Assembly (NCBI GenBank): GCA_034666665.1
Contig: JAXDLK010000048.1
Coordinates: 1-14,778 of the forward strand
DNA: 14,778 bases
From: JAXDLK01 sp034666665
GTDB taxonomy: Bacteria; Desulfobacterota; Binatia; JACPRU01
Reading direction: 5' to 3'
Positions 1-5,965 of this stretch are shown piece after piece (positions within the stretch are counted from its first letter, which is position 1; every line of letters starts with the position of its first letter). The translations under genes and the position numbers were made by a program. The notes beneath the pieces are model-generated. The model had not been told where the DNA came from. It searched no databases and worked only from the letters and a program-made list of their open reading frames with translations.

Positions 1-138
1 TGGCTGCGAGAGATGCTCATGTCCCGCATCGATCCGGCGCGCGGCGGCACCGATGTCCCCTACTCATTCCCCTCTCCCTTCAAGGAGGCGCTTTGCGAAC
101 TGGTGAGCAATCTCTTGCGCCCCCGAACCCTTCTGTGA
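1..138 (+). CDS. C-terminal fragment of an unrecognised protein
   Basis: The reading frame is open from the first base and ends at TGA 136-138, giving the last 45 residues of a protein that begins outside the window. Codons are strongly G/C-ending, as in the neighbouring genes, which supports real coding. The visible tail has a mixed polar segment followed by a short amphipathic helix-like end (around FKEALCELVSNLLRP). I recognise no family and no catalytic motif, so no function is assigned. It lies 76 nt upstream of the flavin monooxygenase gene on the same strand, so it may be the preceding gene of the same operon. Confidence 0.5.
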   Translation, partial: WLREMLMSRIDPARGGTDVPYSFPSPFKEALCELVSNLLRPRTLL

Positions 139-170
139 GGGCGAGGGTGGCCGAAGGCCGGGTGAGGGTC
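135..170. repeat. REP-like palindrome with flanking GTGAGGG repeats
   Basis: A short palindrome GGCC-GAA-GGCC (149-159) is flanked by direct GAGGGT motifs (143-148 and 164-169), and a GTGAGGG copy overlaps the stop codon of the upstream gene fragment. This layout resembles short dispersed intergenic palindromes common in high-GC bacterial genomes. Only one copy is present here, so dispersal cannot be shown. The stem is short and has no U-tract, so it is a weak candidate terminator at best. Confidence 0.4.
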
Positions 171-214
171 AAGGACGCTTGTGCGCGAGCTCGGGTGTGC
201 GATAGCGGGGCGCG

Positions 215-1372
215 GTGAGCGCCGAGCTCCTCGATGATGCCGCGGCGCTCGCGCCGCAGATCCGCGAAGCGGCGGAAGAAACCGAGCGCGCCCGGCGGCT
301 GCCGCAGTCGCTGGTGGACGAGATGGCGCACGCAGGCATCTTCCGCATGTGCGTGCCGCGATCTCTCGGCGGCGGCGAGATCGACCCCGCGACCATCGCG
401 CGCGTTCTCGAGAGCGTCGCCCGAGCCGACGGCTCCGCCGGCTGGTGCGCGATGATCGGCGCCACCAGTGGCCTGGTCGCGGCCTACCTCGAGCCCGGGG
501 CCGCGCGCGAGATCTACGGCTCGTCTCCCGACGTCGTCACCGGCGGGGTGGTGATGCCCGGCGGCAAGGCGATCGCGGTCGACGGCGGATTTCGTGTCAC
601 CGGCCGCTGGCCGTTCGCCAGCGGCTGCGAGCATTCCGATTGGCTGATGGGCGGCTCGGTCGTGCTCGACGCGGGGAAGCCTCGCTTGCTTCCGAACGGC
701 GCGCCGGATCCGCGGCTGATGTTGTTTCCCGCCGCCGACGTCCGGGTTCTCGACACCTGGACGGTGTCCGGGCTCCGCGGCAGCGGCAGCCACGACTTCG
801 AGGTCGCGGACGTCTTCGTGCCGGCCTCGCGCTCCGTCTCGATCGTCACGGATCCCCCACAGGAGCGCGGGCCGCTGTTCGCGTTCCCGCTGTTCGGTCT
901 CCTCGCCGTCGGGATCGCCGCGGTGGCACTGGGGATCGGCAGACGCGCGATCGAGGAGCTCACCGCCCTGGCGGCGGGAAAGACGCCATCGGGGAGCCGG
1001 CGGCTGCTGCGCGACCGGCCGATGGTGCAAGTCCAAGTGGCCGAGGCCGAGGCCACGCTTCTCGCCGGACGCGCGCTCCTCTTCGATGCGCTTGGCCACG
1101 CCTGGAGAGCGGCCGAGCGCGACGGCCGGCTCGACGTCGCCGACCGCGCGAGCCTCAGGCTCGCGGCGACGCACGCGACCCGCAGCTCGGCGCGCGCGGT
1201 GGACCTCGTCTACGACTCCGGCGGCGGAAGCTCGATCTACGCGTCGAGTCCGCTCCAGCGGTGCTTTCGCGACGTCCACGTCGTCACCCAGCACATGATG
1301 GTCGGTGCGCCGACGTACGAGGTCGCAGGCCGCGTGCTCCTCGGTCTCGACACCGACGTGTCGATGTTGTGA
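215..1372 (+). CDS. Acyl-CoA dehydrogenase-fold flavin monooxygenase (HsaA/DszC-like)
   Basis: This 385-residue protein has the acyl-CoA dehydrogenase fold but belongs by sequence to the group D flavin-dependent monooxygenase branch (HsaA, DszC and relatives), which uses reduced flavin from a separate reductase to hydroxylate aromatic or ring substrates. Visible signs are the N-terminal helix region ending in VPRSLGGGEIDP, the GRWPFASGC segment (W132, F134, S136) of the central beta domain, and the C-terminal acyl-CoA_dh_2-type helix bundle with QRCFRDVH (348-355) followed by TQHMM. The catalytic-glutamate signatures of true dehydrogenases are absent. GTG 215 is the first start after an in-frame TAG at 203-205; the ribosome binding site is weak. 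The substrate is unknown. A simple acyl-CoA dehydrogenase is less likely. Confidence 0.8.
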   Translation: MSAELLDDAAALAPQIREAAEETERARRLPQSLVDEMAHAGIFRMCVPRSLGGGEIDPATIARVLESVARADGSAGWCAMIGATSGLVAAYLEPGAAREIYGSSPDVVTGGVVMPGGKAIAVDGGFRVTGRWPFASGCEHSDWLMGGSVVLDAGKPRLLPNGAPDPRLMLFPAADVRVLDTWTVSGLRGSGSHDFEVADVFVPASRSVSIVTDPPQERGPLFAFPLFGLLAVGIAAVALGIGRRAIEELTALAAGKTPSGSRRLLRDRPMVQVQVAEAEATLLAGRALLFDALGHAWRAAERDGRLDVADRASLRLAATHATRSSARAVDLVYDSGGGSSIYASSPLQRCFRDVHVVTQHMMVGAPTYEVAGRVLLGLDTDVSML

Positions 1373-1398
1373 GGTGGTGGCGGCCGAGGAGGATCGAC

Positions 1399-1857
1399 AT
1401 GTCGTTCGCCATGACCCGTGAAGAGCGCGAGGCCTTTCTCTCCGAGACCCACATCGGCGTCTTCGCGGTCGCCGAAGACGGCCGCGGGCCGCTCGCCGTG
1501 CCGGTGTGGTACGCGTACGAGCCCGGCGGCTCGATCCGCTTCGTCACCGGCGGATCGTCGCGCAAGGCGACGCTCCTCCGCGCCGGTGGTCGCGCCGGCC
1601 TGTGCGTCCAGACGGAAGCGACGCCCTATCGCTACGTGAGCGTCGAGGGGCCGGCGGAAGTCGGTACGCCCGACTTCGAGCGCGACGTCCGTCGCGTCGC
1701 TCTCCGTTACCTCGGCGCCGAGCTCGGTGAGAAATACCTGCAGGAGACGGAAGGCGAGCGCGCCGACTACGTCCTGGTGACGATCCGGCCGGAGCGCTGG
1801 TACAGCGTCGACTACTCGAAGTGGCCTCTGCTGGCATCCCCGTCCGGGTCCTCGTGA
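1399..1857 (+). CDS. Pyridoxamine 5'-phosphate oxidase-like split-barrel flavoprotein
   Basis: This 152-residue protein resembles the PNPOx-like FMN/F420-binding split-barrel family. It has an N-terminal helix (TREEREAFLSE), then strands containing VPVWYAYEPGG and IRFVTGGSSRKATLL, the usual flavin-phosphate-binding stretch with Arg/Lys, followed by an RAGLCVQTE strand and YRYVSVEGPAEV. The start ATG 1399 is supported by an AGGAGGA ribosome binding site at 1387-1393. It lies 26 nt after the monooxygenase gene, and its 3' end overlaps thiD by 37 nt. Members oxidise pyridoxamine phosphate, reduce F420- or FMN-linked substrates, or have unknown roles; this short divergent member is unlikely to be PdxH itself. 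A role alongside the upstream flavin monooxygenase is possible but only inferred from position. Confidence 0.75.
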   Translation: MSFAMTREEREAFLSETHIGVFAVAEDGRGPLAVPVWYAYEPGGSIRFVTGGSSRKATLLRAGGRAGLCVQTEATPYRYVSVEGPAEVGTPDFERDVRRVALRYLGAELGEKYLQETEGERADYVLVTIRPERWYSVDYSKWPLLASPSGSS

Positions 1858-2630
1858 TCGCGGGGTCCGACTCCGGCGGCGGAGCGGGCATCCAGGCGGA
1901 TCTGAAGACCATCGCCGTCCTCGGCGGCTTCGCGATGACGGCGGTGACGGCGCTCACCGCGCAGAACACCACCGGCGTCGTGGGTGTCGTCGAGACGCCC
2001 GCGGAGTTCGTCGGGCTGCAGATCGACGCCTGCGTCGGCGACATCGGCTGCGACGCGGTGAAGACCGGCATGCTCGCGTCCGCCGGGATCGTCGAGGTCG
2101 TCGCGGCGAAGATGCGCGAGCACACGCTCCGCCCGCTGGTCGTCGATCCGGTGATGGTCGCGAAAGGCGGCTCGCCGCTGCTTGGCGCCGACGCCGTCGG
2201 CGTTCTCCGCGAGCGCCTGCTGCCGCTCGCGACGGTGGTCACGCCGAACTTGCCGGAGGCGGCCGCGCTGACCCGTCGCGAGGTGGCGGATCTGGCGACG
2301 ATGCGAGACGCCGCGCGCGCGATCCTCGATCTCGGTCCCGAGTGCGTGATCGTGAAGGGCGGTCACCTCGAAGGCGCCGCGATCGATCTCCTCTACGACG
2401 GCAGCGACTTCGTCGAGCTCGCCGCCGAGCGGATCGCCACACCGAACACCCACGGAACCGGATGCATCTTCGCGTCGGCGCTCGCGACGGGCCTGGCTCG
2501 AGGCCGCAGCGTTCACGAAAGCGCCGCGGCGGCGAAGCGATTCGTGACGGCGGCGATCCGCGGCGGGCTCGCGCTCGGGCGCGGCCACGGTCCCGCGGAC
2601 CCACTCGCCGCCCTCGGGCGTTCTTGGTAG
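1821..2630 (+). CDS. thiD: Hydroxymethylpyrimidine/phosphomethylpyrimidine kinase ThiD
   Basis: ThiD phosphorylates 4-amino-5-hydroxymethyl-2-methylpyrimidine and then its monophosphate to HMP-PP, the pyrimidine precursor of thiamine, in the cytoplasm. The 269-residue product has the usual length and the ribokinase-like signatures: AGSDSGGGAGIQAD near the N-terminus (residues 14-27), DPVMVAKGG, VVTPNLPEA, VIVKGGH, and the anion-hole/catalytic segment NTHGTGC (209-215). The GTG start at 1821 lies inside the 3' end of the split-barrel gene in another frame; it is the only start keeping the N-terminal strand RVLVIAGSD intact. The stop TAG abuts the ribosome binding site of the next gene. No other thiamine gene or thi-box leader is visible, so its place in this dehydrogenase operon is unusual. 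Confidence 0.93.
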   Translation: MASAGIPVRVLVIAGSDSGGGAGIQADLKTIAVLGGFAMTAVTALTAQNTTGVVGVVETPAEFVGLQIDACVGDIGCDAVKTGMLASAGIVEVVAAKMREHTLRPLVVDPVMVAKGGSPLLGADAVGVLRERLLPLATVVTPNLPEAAALTRREVADLATMRDAARAILDLGPECVIVKGGHLEGAAIDLLYDGSDFVELAAERIATPNTHGTGCIFASALATGLARGRSVHESAAAAKRFVTAAIRGGLALGRGHGPADPLAALGRSW

Positions 2631-2639
2631 GAGCAACGG

Positions 2640-3848
2640 ATGGCCGAAAGAAGCGAAACGCCCGAGCAGACCGAGTTCCGCGAGCACTGCCGGCGCTGGC
2701 TGGCGGCGAATCGTCCGGAGCCGACGAGCTTCCGGCTGCCGCAGTCTCCGATCGAGGTCATGACCGAGGACCAGCGGGTCTATCTCTCCGCCTGGCAGAA
2801 GAAGTGTTACGAGGCCGGGCTCGTCGGCTGCGACTATCCGACGGAATACGGCGGCGGTGGCCATCAGGGTTTCCAGCGCATCGCATCGATGGAGATGACC
2901 CGCGCCGCTGTGCCCTACCTGGTCAACGTCATCGGCCTGGGGATGGCGGCGCCGACGATCCTCCATCACGGCACCGAGGAGCAGAAGAAGCGCTTCCTGC
3001 CGCCGCTCTTCTCCGCGGACGAGATCTGGTGCCAGGGCTTCAGTGAGCCCGGCGCCGGGTCGGACCTCGCCAGCCTGACGACGTTCGCGGCTCGTGACGG
3101 GGACCAGTGGGTGATCAACGGCCACAAGGTGTGGACCAGCCTCGCCCACTTCGCGAGCTGGATGATCCTGCTCGCGCGCACCGCTCGCGATCACAAGTAC
3201 GAGGGCCTCACGTACTTCATCGTGCCGATCGCGGACACCGAGGGCGTGACCGTGCGGCCGCTGATCAAGATGACCGGCGAGACCGGGTTCAACGAGGTCC
3301 TGTTCGAGGATCTGCGCATTCCCGACCGGCTGCGCGTCGACGCGGTCGGCAAGGGCTGGACGGTGGCGATGACCACGCTACTGCACGAGCGCGGTGCGGC
3401 CGAGAGCGCGGGCGGCGGCGGGGGAGAGTCGATCGAATCGCGGATCGAGAGCCTCGTCGATCTCGCACGCCGCACGCCACGGGACGGTGGCACTTCCTGG
3501 GACGACGCCGCGCTCCGCGACCGGATCGTCAAGCTCGCGATCCGCGCCGAGGGCTTGAAGCAGTCGCAGCGCCGCTCGCGCGTCGAAGGGCTGGTCGATC
3601 ATCCGATGCGTGTCCCGCTCCAGTCGAAGGTGCTGCTGAGCGAGCTCCTTCAGGACATCGCCGCCGTGGCGCTCGAGGTGGAGGGCATGGCCTCGACGCT
3701 CTACCTGGGCGACGAGCGAGCGCCCGACGGCGGCAAGTGGCCGCTCGCCTACATGAACTCCTACGGGTTCACGATCGCCGCGGGCACCAGCGAGATCCAG
3801 CGGAACATCCTCGGCGAGCGCGTCCTCGGCCTGCCGAAGTCCAAGTAG
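2640..3848 (+). CDS. Acyl-CoA dehydrogenase, putative catalytic subunit of a pair
   Basis: This 402-residue FAD enzyme should oxidise an acyl-CoA to the trans-2-enoyl-CoA. Visible features are the N-terminal helical domain, PTEYGGGG, the flavin-contacting segment CQGFSEPGAGSDLAS followed by VINGHKVWTS, and the C-terminal AAGTSEIQRNILGERVLGLP. At the position of the MCAD catalytic Glu376 it has Ala381. Instead a glutamate is present in HERG (E250), the site used by isovaleryl- and long-chain enzymes and by FadE26-type steroid dehydrogenases. A glycine-rich insert follows at about 257-262. The ATG has a good AGGAG (2629-2633) overlapping the thiD stop. The next gene, 8 nt downstream, encodes a second dehydrogenase, so a heteromeric enzyme is likely. 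The true substrate (steroid side chain, branched or cyclic acyl-CoA) cannot be read from sequence. Confidence 0.9.
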   Translation: MAERSETPEQTEFREHCRRWLAANRPEPTSFRLPQSPIEVMTEDQRVYLSAWQKKCYEAGLVGCDYPTEYGGGGHQGFQRIASMEMTRAAVPYLVNVIGLGMAAPTILHHGTEEQKKRFLPPLFSADEIWCQGFSEPGAGSDLASLTTFAARDGDQWVINGHKVWTSLAHFASWMILLARTARDHKYEGLTYFIVPIADTEGVTVRPLIKMTGETGFNEVLFEDLRIPDRLRVDAVGKGWTVAMTTLLHERGAAESAGGGGGESIESRIESLVDLARRTPRDGGTSWDDAALRDRIVKLAIRAEGLKQSQRRSRVEGLVDHPMRVPLQSKVLLSELLQDIAAVALEVEGMASTLYLGDERAPDGGKWPLAYMNSYGFTIAAGTSEIQRNILGERVLGLPKSK

Positions 3849-3856
3849 GCGCGACG

Positions 3857-5008
3857 ATGGCGCAGCCGCGAGACTTCGGCTTCGGCCCCGAGGAAACGAT
3901 GCTGCGCGACTCGGTGCGCCGCTTCCTCGACCAGAAGGCTCCGATCGACCGCATACGGGCGCTGGTCGCCGCGGATCACCACGCGGCCTACGAGTCGCCG
4001 GAGCCGCCGGCGAGATGGGACGAAGGCCTGTGGAAGGACGTCGTCGAGCTCGGCTGGACGGCGCTCGCGGTGCCGGAGCGTGCGGGCGGCGCGGGGATGA
4101 AGCTCGTCGCCGTCGCGGCGCTCGCGGAGGAGATCGGGCGCCACGCGTTCCCGTCGCCGCTGCTGGCGACGCTGCACGCGACGTTCGTGCTCGCGGCGGC
4201 ATCGACCGCCGCGGCGAATACGTGGCTCGGTCGCATTGCCGCCGGTGACGCGGCCTCGCTGGCCTTCGCCGGCGAGAACGGCTCGTGGGAGTCGGAGTCC
4301 GTCGGGGTCACCGCGCGGGAAGAGGGAGACGGCGTCTTCCTCGACGGCGCGGCTCATTACGTGCTCGACGCACGGAAGAGCGCGTTCTTCGTGGTCGCCG
4401 CGAAGAACGCCGCCGGCGTCGGCCTCCATGCGGTGCCGTCGGACGCAGCGGGTCTCTCCATCGTGCCCGACCGCATCGTCGATCTGACACGGGATCAGGC
4501 GCGGCTCGTCTTTCGCGGAGTGCGGATCGACCGCGCGTCCATCATCGCGCCTCCGCCGTCTGGCGGCGATGCGCTGCGGCGCGCGCTGCCGGCGCTTCTC
4601 ACGATCGCCGCCGCCGACATCGCCGGCGCTGCGGAATGGCAGCTGCAGACGACCGTCGAGTACGCGAAGCTCCGCACGCAGTTCGATCGGCCGCTCGGCT
4701 TCTTCCAGGCCGTCAAGCACCCGATCGTCAACATGATGCTGGCGATCGACGAGACGCGCTCGCTCGTCTACAACGCCGCCGCGGCGTTCGATCACGAGCC
4801 CGAGCGCGCCGAAGCCTTCGCGCGGATGGCGAAGGCGAGCGCCTCCGACACCGCCGCCTTCTGCTCGAGCCGCTCGGTTCAGCTGCACGGCGGCATCGGC
4901 TTCACCTGGGAGTCCGACCTGCACCTCTACTTCAAGCGCCAGCTCCACTCGCAGTTTCTCTTCGGCGATGGGATCCTCCACCGCCGCAAGCTCGCGGAGT
5001 CGATGTGA
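3857..5008 (+). CDS. Acyl-CoA dehydrogenase-like, putative non-catalytic partner subunit
   Basis: This 383-residue protein has the full acyl-CoA dehydrogenase layout: N-terminal helices (ETMLRDSVRRFLDQ), a shortened beta domain, and a C-terminal helix bundle with KLRTQFDRPLGFFQAVKH and QLHGGIGFTWESDLHLYFKR. Both known positions of the catalytic base appear to lack glutamate. The helix-G site reads ALLTIAAAD (around T249), and the C-terminal site reads FGDG (369-372) instead of YEGT. This fits the non-catalytic chain of alpha2beta2 enzymes such as FadE27. The start ATG 3857, 8 nt after the previous stop, lacks a strong ribosome binding site and suggests coupling. Its last codon ATG overlaps the GTG start of the next gene. 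The region upstream is open in this frame, but only as a shadow of the preceding gene. Confidence 0.88.
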   Translation: MAQPRDFGFGPEETMLRDSVRRFLDQKAPIDRIRALVAADHHAAYESPEPPARWDEGLWKDVVELGWTALAVPERAGGAGMKLVAVAALAEEIGRHAFPSPLLATLHATFVLAAASTAAANTWLGRIAAGDAASLAFAGENGSWESESVGVTAREEGDGVFLDGAAHYVLDARKSAFFVVAAKNAAGVGLHAVPSDAAGLSIVPDRIVDLTRDQARLVFRGVRIDRASIIAPPPSGGDALRRALPALLTIAAADIAGAAEWQLQTTVEYAKLRTQFDRPLGFFQAVKHPIVNMMLAIDETRSLVYNAAAAFDHEPERAEAFARMAKASASDTAAFCSSRSVQLHGGIGFTWESDLHLYFKRQLHSQFLFGDGILHRRKLAESM

Positions 5009-5313
5009 GAGCTGCGGCCCTTTCCGCGCTGGCGCTCGTGCTCGCGGCGTGCAGCACCGGGCCGGTGCTCGTCGGGCCGCGGCCCACGGGTCAGGAGGCG
5101 AGCACCCACGTGGAAGGCTCGTCCTGCGGTCTCCTCCTCTTCGGCGTGCTCCCGCTCGGCGTGAACGAGCGGCTGCAGCGAGCCTACGACGAGGCGCTCG
5201 TCGAGACCGGCAAGCGCGAGCTCGTCGACACCAAGATCCGCGACCGCTGGTACGTGATCCCGCTGCTCGGCGTCGGCCTCTGCACCGACGTCGAGGGACG
5301 GACCGCGGGATGA
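5005..5313 (+). CDS. Small lipoprotein, first of a tandem paralogous pair (TRL-like?)
   Basis: This gene encodes a 102-residue predicted lipoprotein with a short hydrophobic signal and lipobox LAAC (Cys16), so it should be lipid-anchored in the cell envelope. The mature part carries SCGLLLFGVLPLGVNERLQ, a central helix (RAYDEAL) and a C-terminal GVGLCTDVEG. These elements recur in the next gene, showing duplication. The arrangement (short signal, Cys-containing LLLF strand, helix, closing strand) is reminiscent of the TRL-like lipoprotein family, but I cannot confirm that. GTG 5005 overlaps the dehydrogenase stop (ATGTGA) and has GGAG at 4996-4999; its own stop overlaps the next start (ATGA). 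It was not found as a separate ATG-started frame, so it is easily missed. Function unknown. Confidence 0.72.
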   Translation: MRAAALSALALVLAACSTGPVLVGPRPTGQEASTHVEGSSCGLLLFGVLPLGVNERLQRAYDEALVETGKRELVDTKIRDRWYVIPLLGVGLCTDVEGRTAG

Positions 5314-5879
5314 GCCGGCGAGCCGCCCCGATCTTTCTCGCGGCCAGCCTCGCGGGTTGCGCGGGCAGCATGACGAGCGTCGCGCCGTTGCCGCCGCCCG
5401 CGTTCACCGAGCTCGGCAAGACGTCGGGAAGCGCGTGCGGGTTCCTGCTCTTCGACCTGTTCCCGATCGGCGTGAACGATCGCACCGGCCGTGCCTACGC
5501 TCGCGCCGTCGATCACGTGAGCGCGAGCTCGCTCACCGACACCACCGTCGAGCAGACGTGGCAGTACGGTGTGGTCGGCACGCTCCTCTGCACCGAGGTG
5601 AGCGGCACCGGAGTGCAAGCGTCGAGCGGGGAGCCGCCGACGCCGTTGCCGGAGTCGCGCGGCGAGATGCAGAAGCGGCTGCCGGAGACGGACGGCGAGC
5701 CCGCGCCGGTGGAGGCGCCGCCACCGCTCGAAGGCACGCCCGAGGGCGAACCGCTCGGCGAGATGGAGGGCGAGGCCGCGCCGGACCTGGCTCCCGCCGA
5801 GCCGACGGAGGACGTGCCTCGGAGCGAGCCGCTCGAGGATGTCGATCCGGCCGAAGAGGCCGATCCGGCGGACGAGTAA
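5310..5879 (+). CDS. Lipoprotein with acidic Pro/Glu-rich tail, second of the tandem pair
   Basis: This gene encodes a 189-residue predicted lipoprotein: MSRR, a hydrophobic stretch and lipobox LAGC (Cys17). Residues about 35-100 repeat the plan of the preceding protein, with SACGFLLFDLFPIGVNDR, then GRAYARAV, and finally TLLCTEVSG. Two cysteines are conserved between the paralogues and may form a disulfide or bind a metal. From about residue 105 to the end the protein is a low-complexity Pro/Glu/Asp-rich tail with no partner in the first copy, probably disordered and periplasmic or surface exposed. The ATG 5310 overlaps the upstream stop, indicating translational coupling. A strong inverted repeat follows 43 nt after the stop. 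Function unknown; the domain may be TRL-like. Confidence 0.72.
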   Translation: MSRRAAPIFLAASLAGCAGSMTSVAPLPPPAFTELGKTSGSACGFLLFDLFPIGVNDRTGRAYARAVDHVSASSLTDTTVEQTWQYGVVGTLLCTEVSGTGVQASSGEPPTPLPESRGEMQKRLPETDGEPAPVEAPPPLEGTPEGEPLGEMEGEAAPDLAPAEPTEDVPRSEPLEDVDPAEEADPADE

Positions 5880-5922
5880 CGCGGACACGCCGCGGGGGCT
5901 TCGCTCGTCCGCCGGCGTACGA

Positions 5923-5955
5923 CCGGACGGCGGGCATCGGAAGCCCGCCGTCCGG
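5923..5955. terminator. Bidirectional terminator hairpin between convergent genes
   Basis: A perfect 13-bp inverted repeat (arms 5923-5935 and 5943-5955, all but two pairs G-C) encloses a 7-nt loop ATCGGAA. It lies between the stop of the plus-strand lipoprotein gene (5879) and the stop of the minus-strand FG-GAP gene (5966). There is no T-run on either side, which is common for strong GC hairpins in high-GC genomes. The position and symmetry suit termination of both transcripts. Confidence 0.75.
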
Positions 5956-5965
5956 GTGCTCTGCT

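Noticed and set aside
1700..1830. TPP riboswitch before thiD
   Set aside because: thiD starts inside the preceding gene and no thi-box-like conserved segment is visible.
1812..3194. Long minus-strand open frame opposite thiD and the first dehydrogenase
   Set aside because: Arg/His/Gly-rich shadow translation typical of GC-rich antisense frames; the plus strand has clear ThiD and dehydrogenase motifs.
3107..3856. Upstream extension of the second dehydrogenase frame
   Set aside because: This part is out of frame inside the first dehydrogenase and has shadow composition; real similarity starts at ATG 3857.
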